A stretch of 27,084 bases of DNA from a virus. The stretch is taken from positions 1 through 27,084 of IMG/VR virus record IMGVR_UViG_3300048033_001347. One strand, written 5' to 3'. This document shows, piece after piece, positions 14,591 to 21,074 of the stretch (position 1 is the first letter of the stretch; every line of letters starts with the position of its first letter). Below the pieces are notes generated by a model that did not search any database, had not been told where the DNA came from, and worked only from the letters and a program-made list of their open reading frames with translations. Both the position numbers and the translations under genes were made by a program.

Positions 14591-16915
14591 ATGGCTTCCA
14601 TACAAGAAATCCGCAATAAATACCCTCAGTACGATGAAATGAGCGACGAGGATCTTGCGCGGGCGCTGCACGGCAAATTTTACTCTGACATGGACTTTGG
14701 CGATTTTTCAGAAAAGATCGGACTTACTCCTGCTCAAGAGGCTCCGACGATCCCCGAAGGCTCCACGCTGCTGAAGCAATACCCCGACGGCGGCTACATC
14801 ACGCAGAACCGCAAGACGCGGCAGATGAATTATGTGAACCCAGAGGGCGCATATGTGTCCGCGGATCAGGGAACCATAACCAGCATCATGCGCGAGGGCG
14901 GAGATTTCAAAAAAGTTGTGGGAGGTGAAATGTCCCGCGATGTCGTAGGTGAGGGTTACACAGCGCTGGCCAGCATGTTTGGCAAAGGTCTTCCGTTTGC
15001 TCGCGGTTATGTTGAACCAGCGATGGCTAAGGCCAGCGAGTTCGGTAGCCAGTTCACTGGAAACGCACCCATCAGCGAAGAGACTATCCGCGCAGCCATA
15101 GGGTCGCAGGAGGCAGAGCTTCCCGCCTTGACCACTACCGGCCGCCTCGCGACTGGTGTGTCCACCGGCTTGGCTTCTGGCGCCGACCGCCTAATCAACG
15201 CGCCAACGCGCATTGGACGTGCCACTCAATCTGTTGGATATGGCGCAGGCATCGGTGGCGCTGAAGGCGCTGTTGCGGGCTACGGTGAGGGTGGATTGCC
15301 GGCAGCCGCAGAGCAGGCACAAACTGGCGCCCAATTTGGAGGAATTTTTGGCGCGGTGGCGCCTGTTGTCGGATCAATCATCGGAGGCGTGAGCCGCCTT
15401 AGAGCTGAGATGCCGTTTCGGGCAGACATTAACAAGATTGGCGCTAAGGGCGACGCAAAGAAGTTGATAAAAGACGCCGTGGAGGCTGACGGCGTAGGCG
15501 CCGCCGCCGCGGCCAACACGCCTTATGGAAACATAGCAACGCTTGGCCCTAATATGTCAAACCTGCTTGACGTCGTGGCGAATACTCCGGGCAAGGGTGC
15601 GGCAGTGGTACGCTCAAACCTCAATGAGACATCTCTGGCCGCGTCGCGCGACTTGTCAACCACACTTGATGACGTGCTTGGGCCTGTGACTGACGGAAAA
15701 ATTGGCCAGAAGGCCGACATCATGGCGGACACCGCAGAGGCTCGTCGTGAGCTGTACGGCAGCGCGTACACCTCCCAGATAACTCCCGGCGAAGACGCCT
15801 CTGACACTGTGCTCGATCTGTACACCCGCGTCTCTCCTGATGACTTGACCGGAGCCACCACGCTGATGCGTGAGGCAGGCGGAAAATTCGACTACATGGT
15901 GCCGACGCGCGTCAGCGAAGAGCAGGCGAACAAGATAATGAAGCAGGCGGACGGCGTAAATATAACTTACGACGTCGACGGAAACTACATCGCCATGCGG
16001 ACGCCGACAGTCGAGACGCTGGACTACGTCACGCGCCGGCTGCACAGCCGCGCCCAAGAGCTCAAGCGATCTGGCGACATCGAGGGCTACCGCTCCAAGA
16101 CTGCGCTGGCCATCCAGATGCGCAACGCGCTTGATGAAGTCAGTCCAGACTACGCAGCGGCGCGCGCAGCGGGCAAAGATGCCATCGACCAGAAGATCGC
16201 GGCAGACCTTGGCAACGACTTGCTGAGCCCGTCTGTGACGCGAGAAGAGGTGCAGATCGCCTTAGACGTCATGGGCCCGACTGAGCTGAAGCAAGTCAGA
16301 ACAGCTTTGAGAAACCGCCTAGATGAGTATGCGGCAAACGCGAAGGTCAACCCGTCCAAGCGCACCGACGCCGAAGTGGTCGAGGCTCTGGCGCAACTGA
16401 AGGCAATGAATACTCGAGCCGTGGCCACAAAGATGCAAATGGTGCTTGGCGATGTCGGATTTGAGAAGATGTCGAATAAGATCCGGGAAGTCAGCGACGC
16501 GATGATTATGGCAGCCTCTGTCGCTCAAAACTCTAAAACAGCAATACGTCAGGCAGTGCAGAAGCGCTTTGAGGAGTTAATTACTCCGACGATGGGAGAG
16601 CGCATTGGCCAGCAAGGTCTGCTGGGCGCGCCTACGGCAATGGCGTCTGACCTTTTACTCTCTGGAGGCGGTCAGGCGGATCGCATTCGCGCAGCTCAAG
16701 AGCAGCTCGCACCGATCCTGTCCCGCCGCATGACGCCGGACGATTTGATGCGTCAGGCTCAAGCTATGGAGCGCGCAGCTCCGGGCATACAGGCCGCCAG
16801 AGAGACTGGGGAAGCGACAAGGGCTAATGTCACCAGCGGACTGCTGGGCGCGGGTATGTCAGCGCAGTCAGCCGGCCTGCCATCCCCATATGAGATGCTG
16901 ACCGGCCCCCGCTAA
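14591..16915 (+). CDS. Large internal virion / ejection protein 3
   Basis: A 774-residue protein, the last in the structural operon. The N-terminus (ASIQEIRNKYPQYDEMSDED, then LARALHGKFYSDM) is a short motif often found at the start of podovirus internal proteins and some phage peptidoglycan-degrading ones. Residues about 195-275 are Gly/Ala-rich with repeated GYGAGIGGAEGAVAGYGEGG-type segments, which could insert in a membrane. From about 280 the protein is mostly helical and Ala/Arg/Glu-rich. No lytic transglycosylase catalytic motif was identified. It probably forms part of the channel or core ejected into the host. The stop is 3 bases before the end of the convergent minus-strand gene. 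Confidence 0.7.
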   Translation: MASIQEIRNKYPQYDEMSDEDLARALHGKFYSDMDFGDFSEKIGLTPAQEAPTIPEGSTLLKQYPDGGYITQNRKTRQMNYVNPEGAYVSADQGTITSIMREGGDFKKVVGGEMSRDVVGEGYTALASMFGKGLPFARGYVEPAMAKASEFGSQFTGNAPISEETIRAAIGSQEAELPALTTTGRLATGVSTGLASGADRLINAPTRIGRATQSVGYGAGIGGAEGAVAGYGEGGLPAAAEQAQTGAQFGGIFGAVAPVVGSIIGGVSRLRAEMPFRADINKIGAKGDAKKLIKDAVEADGVGAAAAANTPYGNIATLGPNMSNLLDVVANTPGKGAAVVRSNLNETSLAASRDLSTTLDDVLGPVTDGKIGQKADIMADTAEARRELYGSAYTSQITPGEDASDTVLDLYTRVSPDDLTGATTLMREAGGKFDYMVPTRVSEEQANKIMKQADGVNITYDVDGNYIAMRTPTVETLDYVTRRLHSRAQELKRSGDIEGYRSKTALAIQMRNALDEVSPDYAAARAAGKDAIDQKIAADLGNDLLSPSVTREEVQIALDVMGPTELKQVRTALRNRLDEYAANAKVNPSKRTDAEVVEALAQLKAMNTRAVATKMQMVLGDVGFEKMSNKIREVSDAMIMAASVAQNSKTAIRQAVQKRFEELITPTMGERIGQQGLLGAPTAMASDLLLSGGGQADRIRAAQEQLAPILSRRMTPDDLMRQAQAMERAAPGIQAARETGEATRANVTSGLLGAGMSAQSAGLPSPYEMLTGPR

Positions 16916-16918
16916 ACG

Positions 16919-17119
16919 CTACTTCTTAGCAGACTTTTTGGGCGCAGTCTTCGCGGGCTGCGCCTCAATTGCGTCTGCGGCTGCGCGGTGCAGCTCGGCC
17001 GCTTGATCTTGGATGATCGTGGCCGCCTTCTCGCAGAATTTGAACAGCGCCATGATGTTCACTACGCGGTGCGGATTGTTGAGATTGCGCACCAATTCTT
17101 TTGTGTCGTCGTCGAGCAT
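16919..17119 (-). CDS. Small protein with Lys-rich tail
   Basis: A 66-residue protein on the minus strand, starting at ATG 17119 with GGAGG 5 bases upstream; a longer version from an in-frame TTG is less likely. The first 45 residues are helical (MLDDDTKELVRNLNNPHRVV, then NIMALFKFCEKAATIIQDQA). The end is a Pro/Ala/Lys tail (PAKTAPKKSAKK) that could bind nucleic acid. It is the only minus-strand gene between two plus-strand blocks and is divergent from the 17248 gene. Function unknown. Confidence 0.7.
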   Translation of the reverse strand: MLDDDTKELVRNLNNPHRVVNIMALFKFCEKAATIIQDQAAELHRAAADAIEAQPAKTAPKKSAKK

Positions 17120-17163
17120 GTGATCCTCCAAAATATGTCACTTAGAGACCCTATAACATTTTT

Positions 17164-17176
17164 TTCACAATGTGAA
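17164..17176. promoter_or_regulatory. Palindromic operator candidate
   Basis: TTCACA-A-TGTGAA is a perfect 6+1+6 dyad in the gap between divergent genes starting at 17119 and 17248. A looser relative, CACA-TTT-TGTG, lies at 23349-23359 in the other divergent gap. Both are plausible binding sites for a dimeric regulator, for example the ribbon-helix-helix protein encoded at 23439. This is pattern evidence only. Confidence 0.4.
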
Positions 17177-17185
17177 CATTTAGTG

Positions 17186-17226
17186 CTTGTAATGTGTAGG
17201 TGTTAACATTAGGTTAACTGTATAGA
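17186..17226 (+). promoter_or_regulatory. Upstream element of the 17248 operon (copy 1)
   Basis: CTTGT (17186-17190), TGTTAACA (17201-17208) and GTTAAC (17213-17218) are followed by TATAGA (17221-17226) and an AAAGGAG ribosome site. CTTGT, TGTTAACA and the first GTTA recur in the same order upstream of the 23439 operon. I cannot place a single clean -35/-10 pair, so this is reported as a candidate promoter or regulator site. Confidence 0.45.
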
Positions 17227-17247
17227 CAGAAACAAAGGAGAACGGAC

Positions 17248-17646
17248 ATGAAAATATTCGATTTCACAAACGGCACCAAGGGCGACTTGCTTGGCGACAT
17301 CACAATTGCCAATTCTACTGGCAGTTGGCTTGTCGAGAAAAATGGCAGCACGTTCAAAGTGGAGCTGGCTAATCCTCAAAATGTTGATCCCGTTGCTGGC
17401 GGCAAGGCTGGCACCAAGTGGGCTTGGCACAAAGGCGCCACCAATATCGTGGAAGGCAAAGAACACGCGATTAAGGCGGAAGATTTTGGCGTTGGCGCAA
17501 TCTGTTTCTGCACAGGCGAGTATTACACTGTTTGGCATGAGGGTCATCCAGAGGCGCAAACAGAATGGGAATGGCACGTTATCGGAACCACCGATTGGAA
17601 CCGCGAAGCCTGCAAGTCAGGTATATTGAAATCCGCAAAAGTTTAA
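17248..17646 (+). CDS. Conserved phage protein of unknown function (first gene of early-type block)
   Basis: A 132-residue protein with AAAGGAG ahead of the ATG. It has a beta-rich N-terminal part (MKIFDFTNGTKGDLLGDITI) and GTKWAWHKGATNIVEGK in the middle. The end carries several Trp (YYTVWHEGHPEAQTEWEWHV). There are two close cysteines (CFC) and a third near the end, but no clear metal site. I do not recognise the family. It is first after a shared upstream element and is followed by a strong GC hairpin (17654-17669), so it may be expressed at a higher level than the genes downstream. Confidence 0.7.
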   Translation: MKIFDFTNGTKGDLLGDITIANSTGSWLVEKNGSTFKVELANPQNVDPVAGGKAGTKWAWHKGATNIVEGKEHAIKAEDFGVGAICFCTGEYYTVWHEGHPEAQTEWEWHVIGTTDWNREACKSGILKSAKV

Positions 17647-17653
17647 CTCAACC

Positions 17654-17669
17654 GGGGGCTACGGCCCCC
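17654..17669 (+). terminator. UACG-capped hairpin after 17248 gene
   Basis: GGGGGC-TACG-GCCCCC is a perfect 6-bp GC stem with a UNCG-type tetraloop, 7 bases after the stop. No U tract follows. It is probably an attenuator or mRNA 3'-end stabiliser, like the hairpins at 2497 and 25450. Confidence 0.65.
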
Positions 17670-17691
17670 ATCAACCCAAAAGGAGAGCATC

Positions 17692-18231
17692 ATGCTCAAA
17701 GAAATCACAACAACATTCGCCGGCGATCATCACGCATTCGCCGTCCTGACTGACACCTACGAGCAGGCATATGTGCCCAAATCGGTCGTGTCGGCGATCA
17801 AGCTGGAAGTCGGCCGCACATACCGCGCCGGCGTCGTGGAAAACCGCCACGACCCGAAGGGCCAGACGCCGTGGTTCGTGACGTTCATCGAGGGCGCCGA
17901 CTTTTCGCTTAACAAAAATAGCGTATTCTCACCCCTAGTCGACCTGTTCGATGCGGAGCCCGAGGTAATCGAGCCGGTCAAGGTGCCGACCGAGCCGGTC
18001 AAAACGCTGACCGAGCTGGTGCACGAGGCAATCCCTTTAATGAACGGCGAGCCGTTTCTGGCCTCAGACCTAATGGAGCACACCGGCGCTGACGTCAACG
18101 AGATCGGAACAATTCTTTACAACCTGCACCGCTACGGTAAAATTGCCGCCGCTAAGGTCTACAAGTCTGGCGAGCAGGTTCGGTCGACGCAAAACGTCTG
18201 GTGCGAAGACGTCAAGCGGCTGCTCAAATGA
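17692..18231 (+). CDS. Protein with C-terminal winged-helix-like region
   Basis: A 179-residue protein with AAAAGGAGAGCATC before the ATG. Residues 1-85 look like a small beta barrel (YVPKSVVSAIKLEVGRTYRA and TPWFVTFIEGADFSL). Residues about 90-105 are a Pro/Glu/Val linker with PVKVPTEPVKTLTELV. Residues 110-179 look like a winged helix: HEAIPLMNGEPFLASDLMEH, VNEIGTILYNLHRYGKI, then a strand pair ending WCEDVKRLLK. A nucleic-acid-binding role, perhaps regulatory, is inferred; I cannot name the family. The stop overlaps the ATG of the small membrane protein that follows. Confidence 0.7.
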   Translation: MLKEITTTFAGDHHAFAVLTDTYEQAYVPKSVVSAIKLEVGRTYRAGVVENRHDPKGQTPWFVTFIEGADFSLNKNSVFSPLVDLFDAEPEVIEPVKVPTEPVKTLTELVHEAIPLMNGEPFLASDLMEHTGADVNEIGTILYNLHRYGKIAAAKVYKSGEQVRSTQNVWCEDVKRLLK

Positions 18232-18374
18232 TGCCGACGAAGCAAGACTGGGCGATCCTGATCGCTTGGACTACACTGTGCGGGCTGCTAGTCGCCTGCA
18301 CAGTGGCCACCCATTCCGACGAACCAATGCGCCCGAAAGCGCGGCCAACAAACTGGGAGATCACCAATGGCTAA
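18231..18374 (+). CDS. Small single-pass membrane protein
   Basis: A 47-residue reading frame whose ATG shares a base with the previous stop; an ATG 3 bases earlier is also in frame. After a short charged N-terminus there is one hydrophobic span (WAILIAWTTLCGLLVACTVA), then a polar tail with several Pro and Arg. It overlaps the following gene by 8 bases. The overlap at both ends and the clean membrane segment support it as real. The Cys in LLVACT could be a lipid-attachment site, but the match to a lipobox is loose. Function unknown. Confidence 0.6.
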   Translation: MPTKQDWAILIAWTTLCGLLVACTVATHSDEPMRPKARPTNWEITNG

Positions 18375-18636
18375 AATAACCCGCGCCGAAGTTCTGGACA
18401 CGGCCAAGGAGTATGTGACCAAGGACCGCGCTGCCGATCATGGCGATATGGAGGACAACTTCAAGACCATCGCCATTTATTGGAGCGTGCACCTTGGCGT
18501 CGAGGTGCTGCCCCATGACGTAGGGACGATGATGGTGCTGCTGAAGGCGGCAAGAGCCAAATCAAACCCGCAACACGTCGATAATTATGTGGACGCGGCC
18601 GGATACGCCGCCTGCGCCGCGGAGTGTGCCACATGA
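18367..18636 (+). CDS. DUF6378-like phage protein
   Basis: An 89-residue protein with GGGAGATCACC ahead of the ATG. It matches a pattern I associate with the DUF6378 phage family: DRAADHGDMEDNFKTIAIYW, then LGVEVLPHDVGTMMVLLKAA, and NPQHVDNYVDAAGYAACAAE at the end. Such proteins are small, all-helical and widespread in phages and prophages. No activity is established to my knowledge. The conserved His and Asp residues could bind metal. The stop overlaps the next gene (ATGATG). Confidence 0.82.
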   Translation: MAKITRAEVLDTAKEYVTKDRAADHGDMEDNFKTIAIYWSVHLGVEVLPHDVGTMMVLLKAARAKSNPQHVDNYVDAAGYAACAAECAT

Positions 18637-18848
18637 TGGATGAGTGGATCTGGACGGACCCGAAGCGGCTGGCGTGCCCAGAGTGCCATGGGGAGGGCAC
18701 TCTGGAGGAGACCAGCTTCCTGATGCAGTCATCAACCCGAGACATCGGGGAGCCGGTGATCGAAACCGTGTTGTGCGAATATTGTGGCGGTCTGGGAGAA
18801 GTGGACCCGCCAGAGGACGAGGAGGACGAAGATGCCGAGCCCATATGA
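18633..18848 (+). CDS. Small zinc-binding protein (two CxxC knuckles)
   Basis: A 71-residue protein with an ATG at 18633 overlapping the previous stop; an ATG one codon later is possible. It has two cysteine pairs, CPECHGEGTLEE near residue 15 and CEYCGGLGEVD near 50. Each is followed by a Gly-rich turn as in the DnaJ-type CxxCxGxG zinc finger. The C-terminus is a very acidic tail (PPEDEEDEDAEP). One zinc ion bound by the four cysteines is expected. It may be a protein-protein or nucleic-acid adaptor. It overlaps the HTH gene by 17 bases. Confidence 0.72.
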   Translation: MMDEWIWTDPKRLACPECHGEGTLEETSFLMQSSTRDIGEPVIETVLCEYCGGLGEVDPPEDEEDEDAEPI

Positions 18849-19626
18849 TCGCCAAGAGATGGTGCGGCGCATCCGCGAGTGTGCGGAAGACGGCCTGTGC
18901 AATATCGAGATCGCTCGATATCTGAACGTCTCGCCATCGACTGTGCACAGCGCAGCCTGCGAGTTTAATATTGATATAGTGAAAAGGAGAGGCGGACGTG
19001 GACGAAAAAGTAGACAAATTATTGAGCCGGATCGAGCGGGTGACGTCGGTCTTGATGGAGCGCAGCAAGTTGCGCGGCCAGCCATACGTTCAGCAGACAG
19101 CGGAGGAGCTATCGTCGTTGCTCGAGGCGCTGAGGCGAGCTTTAAAGGATCAAGGGCTTTGACGCCGCACCAGCGGCTGGTCCAAAAGCTGAAGGGCGTG
19201 ACGTGTCTGAAAGAGGCGCGTGAGATCAAGTATGGCCACGACTTGTTCGAGTTTGAGAAGCGCATGTATATGGAGCAGCCAGAGAAGCGCGGGCCTCTCC
19301 CTGCGATGGTCCGGCGATCATTCAAGGACACGCACAAGAAGGCGGCCCGTGAGGCTGAGGAGCGCGCAGAGCGCGTTGTGAGCCAGATAGAGCGCCTCAT
19401 GGACATGGTGGACGATGATCTCATCTTCACGTCCACAGAGGCCGCTGAGTTGCTCGACGACAGCATCCCGCGCGTCGCGTCATATCTCAAGCGTATGTGG
19501 GAGAAGGGCATGGTCTATCGGCACCGCGAGTTTATTCGGGTAGATGGCATGGCGAAGAAACAGTGGCGGTGGCTGTTCTGTAAAACGCCATTCACTTTTG
19601 ACAAGTATTTCGAGGATGATGAGTGA
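18832..19626 (+). CDS. Helix-turn-helix protein, open in frame to a C-terminal winged-helix domain
   Basis: ATG 18832 with GAGGACGAGGAGGACGAA upstream is a better start than earlier in-frame codons. Residues 1-50 form a clear HTH (YDRQEMVRRIRECAEDG, then NIEIARYLNVSPSTVHSAAC). The frame then stays open, 264 residues in all, into residues 110-264. These include a helical stretch (KKAAREAEERAERVVSQIER) and a winged-helix-like end (TSTEAAELLDDSIPRVASYL). Residues about 56-108 look like out-of-frame translation: Gly/Arg/Ala-rich, low order and GC-poor at third positions. That segment overlaps another good gene (18998-19162). The two ends may therefore be separate proteins that happen to share a frame, or a fusion. 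Both domains are probably DNA-binding. Confidence 0.55.
   Translation: MPSPYDRQEMVRRIRECAEDGLCNIEIARYLNVSPSTVHSAACEFNIDIVKRRGGRGRKSRQIIEPDRAGDVGLDGAQQVARPAIRSADSGGAIVVARGAEASFKGSRALTPHQRLVQKLKGVTCLKEAREIKYGHDLFEFEKRMYMEQPEKRGPLPAMVRRSFKDTHKKAAREAEERAERVVSQIERLMDMVDDDLIFTSTEAAELLDDSIPRVASYLKRMWEKGMVYRHREFIRVDGMAKKQWRWLFCKTPFTFDKYFEDDE
18998..19162 (+). CDS. Nested small coiled-coil protein
   Basis: A 54-residue reading frame in a different frame from the HTH gene. It starts with GTG 18998, which has AAGGAG 8 bases upstream. It reads as a typical helical protein (VDEKVDKLLSRIERVTSVLM, then QQTAEELSSLLEALRRALKD) with heptads and third codon positions mostly G or C, as in neighbouring genes. Its TGA overlaps a TTG that begins an in-frame downstream product with its own AAAGGA. 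These features favour it over the HTH frame in this stretch. It is short and its function is unknown. Confidence 0.6.
   Translation: MDEKVDKLLSRIERVTSVLMERSKLRGQPYVQQTAEELSSLLEALRRALKDQGL
19159..19626 (+). CDS. Winged-helix-like protein (internal start product of the HTH frame)
   Basis: A 155-residue product begins at TTG 19159. That codon overlaps the stop of the nested gene (TTGA) and has AAAGGA 9 bases upstream. The product starts LTPHQRLVQKLKGVTCLKEA. A basic helical middle follows, then SQIERLMDMVDDD and a winged-helix-like C-terminus with DDSIPRVASYLKRMWEKGMV and strands ending FTFDKYFEDDE. It may be the natural protein of this region, with the longer HTH frame only incidentally continuous. 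Its stop overlaps the next ATG (TGATG). Confidence 0.55.
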   Translation: MTPHQRLVQKLKGVTCLKEAREIKYGHDLFEFEKRMYMEQPEKRGPLPAMVRRSFKDTHKKAAREAEERAERVVSQIERLMDMVDDDLIFTSTEAAELLDDSIPRVASYLKRMWEKGMVYRHREFIRVDGMAKKQWRWLFCKTPFTFDKYFEDDE

Positions 19627-19736
19627 TGGCTGACGAAGAGATGGAGCGCAAAATCCACATCGCCGGACTTGTCGGGGCCATCTTTGGCTTCGCAAGCGGC
19701 GCTGGCTTAATGATGCTGGTCGCGCTTATATTTTGA
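19626..19736 (+). CDS. Tiny membrane protein
   Basis: A 36-residue frame starting at ATG 19626, one base into the previous stop. After an acidic N-terminus (MADEEMERKIHI) it is one long hydrophobic span with Gly/Ala/Phe (AGLVGAIFGFASGAGLMMLV). The overlapping start is typical of this operon. It is the last gene of the plus-strand block. Function unknown. Confidence 0.5.
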   Translation: MADEEMERKIHIAGLVGAIFGFASGAGLMMLVALIF

Positions 19737-19742
19737 AATCGT

Positions 19743-19860
19743 GCAGGGTGGCCGTTGAGATTTAAAAAGGTGGCGCTTTTTGGTAGCAACGTCATCCGAG
19801 GCAAACAACCAAACCATTCCCGTGGTAAGTCGATTTTTCTTATGATGAGAGCCACCCTGC
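19743..19860. other. Long-range inverted repeat between convergent blocks; possible structured RNA
   Basis: GCAGGGTGGC (19743-19752) and GCCACCCTGC (19851-19860) are a perfect 10-bp inverted repeat bracketing the gap. Nested inside are AAAAAG/CTTTTT (19764-19769/19776-19781), TCATC/GATGA (19792-19796/19844-19848) and TAAG/CTTA (19826-19829/19839-19842). The order is compatible with one RNA fold of three or four helices. No convincing protein is encoded. The AAAAAG...CTTTTT hairpin could be a weak bidirectional terminator. A structured RNA or a termination region are both possible. Confidence 0.4.
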
Positions 19861-19900
19861 TCGGACGTTATAACAGAAGTATGAACACGGCAACAAGTGG

Positions 19901-20281
19901 CTATTTAAAGCTGTCGAGCGTTTTCTGCATCGACAGCTTTTCGTCGAGAAACTCCTGCTCAGAGATGTATGTCGTCACATTTATCACCTCATCCCCGCGG
20001 CGAAAAATTATAGCGTCAAGATGAATAGCCACAAAAGCGTACACGTCTGATGTTTGGCCGCTCTTTTTGACCGTGTGGAAGGCGCACTTAGGGAAATTTT
20101 TATTGTTCTTGCTGGCAGTCTTGACCTGTAAAGTCAGGACGCGTGTGTCCGTTTGTATATACGCGTCGTGGTCATTGATCTGGCAGAGCGTGCAAGAGTA
20201 GCCGGCGAGCGACAGGCGGGCGAGAGCAAGATACTCGCCAGCTCTGCCGACTGCGGCACGTTTTTTCTGGTCTTGGTTCAA
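19901..20281 (-). CDS. PD-(D/E)XK endonuclease-like protein
   Basis: A 126-residue protein with a TTG start 1 base after the endolysin stop. The pattern is that of a small PD-(D/E)XK nuclease, of the sort grouped with group I intron endonucleases and resolvase-like phage nucleases. Glu16 lies in AGEYLAL, Asp39 in DHDAY and the Q-x-K motif is Gln52/Lys54 in LTLQVKTA. A strand with TSDVYAFVAIHLDAIIFRRG follows. These residues would bind the catalytic metal. It lies at the downstream end of the lysis block with no nearby replication gene, which is unusual. Ribosome-site support for the start is weak. Confidence 0.68.
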   Translation of the reverse strand: MNQDQKKRAAVGRAGEYLALARLSLAGYSCTLCQINDHDAYIQTDTRVLTLQVKTASKNNKNFPKCAFHTVKKSGQTSDVYAFVAIHLDAIIFRRGDEVINVTTYISEQEFLDEKLSMQKTLDSFK

Positions 20282-20282
20282 C

Positions 20283-20912
20283 TTATCCAGCGATCAGCCA
20301 AGTGTGAATTTTACGCGTCTGGTTGATGCGGTCCTCGAGGCCGTGATAGCCGCCATTCACGACGCGCGTAATCCGCTTGATGGTCTCATCGCCGACACCG
20401 TCGTCGGCAATGGCGAACAGGCCGTTCTTCTGGAAAAACCACAGCGCAGTCTCAAACGCATATTCGTCCGCCAGCTTCGACGGATACTCAAGCACCTCGG
20501 GCAGCTTCATGTCTGCCGCAAAGGCCTTAACGTTTGACTTGCCCGTGAGCTGAAGGAAACCTTTTCCCGCAAAATTGTAGCCGTCACCACTGGCCTCATC
20601 GCCATTTCCCATGCGGCCTGAGTAGACCTTGTTTGCGAGACCCTGCGGGTTTTTTGCATACGGCTCCGCGCTCTCAACGGTCGGGAAGCGCGAAGGCCAG
20701 ACGGCTTGGATGCGCTCAGGCGTCGAGTAGTACAGCCCCTCTGTGGTGCGCTTGAACCCGCCGCTCTCGTGGTGTGATTGGCCAAGCAAATGCGCGCCGC
20801 GATTGGGCGACAGGTCATAGTGCTTGGCGATGGCTCTGGCCGTGTTTGGGCCAAACGCGCCATCGGCTGAAACTCCAATTTTAGCTTGGAGCAGCTTCAT
20901 CGCTTCACTCAT
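20283..20912 (-). CDS. Endolysin, GH19 chitinase/lysozyme-like
   Basis: A 209-residue muramidase/chitinase-fold endolysin. Residues 1-38 look like a reduced peptidoglycan-binding element (VSADGAFGPNTARAIAKHY). The catalytic GH19-like domain has HHESGGF with Glu49 as the general acid, a nearby acidic Glu58 (TTEGLYY), YNFAGKGFLQLTGKSN, and a C-terminal YEDRINQTRKI-like helix. It cuts the cell wall at lysis. There is no signal peptide, so release should depend on the holin encoded upstream in the same block. The ATG overlaps the stop of the preceding small gene. Confidence 0.9.
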   Translation of the reverse strand: MSEAMKLLQAKIGVSADGAFGPNTARAIAKHYDLSPNRGAHLLGQSHHESGGFKRTTEGLYYSTPERIQAVWPSRFPTVESAEPYAKNPQGLANKVYSGRMGNGDEASGDGYNFAGKGFLQLTGKSNVKAFAADMKLPEVLEYPSKLADEYAFETALWFFQKNGLFAIADDGVGDETIKRITRVVNGGYHGLEDRINQTRKIHTWLIAG

Positions 20913-21070
20913 TTTTTAGCCTTTTTCTTAGCTGGCTTCTTAGCCGTCTCGGCAGCCGCTTTAAATGCACTGGCTTTCGGCGCTCCTTTTGCGCCGGGCT
21001 TACGCATCCGCTCATTACTTCCGGCTTTAATGCGCGCACGCTTTTTTGCGATGTTTTTGTAAAGTGACAT
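20909..21070 (-). CDS. Small highly basic phage protein
   Basis: A 53-residue protein (MSLYKNIAKKRARIKAGSNE, then RMRKPGAKGAPKASAFKAAA and a Lys/Ala tail), starting at ATG 21070 with AGAGAGGTTGATGAG upstream. It overlaps the endolysin ATG. It is rich in Lys, Arg and Ala and short, resembling a widespread family of small basic proteins in marine phages. It may bind DNA, but its position in the lysis block does not explain why. Function unknown. Confidence 0.68.
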   Translation of the reverse strand: MSLYKNIAKKRARIKAGSNERMRKPGAKGAPKASAFKAAAETAKKPAKKKAKK

Positions 21071-21074
21071 CTCA

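Noticed and set aside
17120-17247. Classical -35/-10 promoter or tRNA in the divergent gap
   Set aside because: I could not fit a convincing sigma-70 pair with normal spacing and saw no cloverleaf. Only dyads and the shared element are reported.
18732-19511. A 259-residue minus-strand frame
   Set aside because: It overlaps the coupled plus-strand operon throughout, with no ribosome site or known domain.
19755-20024. Plus-strand frame across the convergent gap
   Set aside because: It covers the inverted-repeat gap and the end of the nuclease gene on the other strand. No motif or convincing start was seen.
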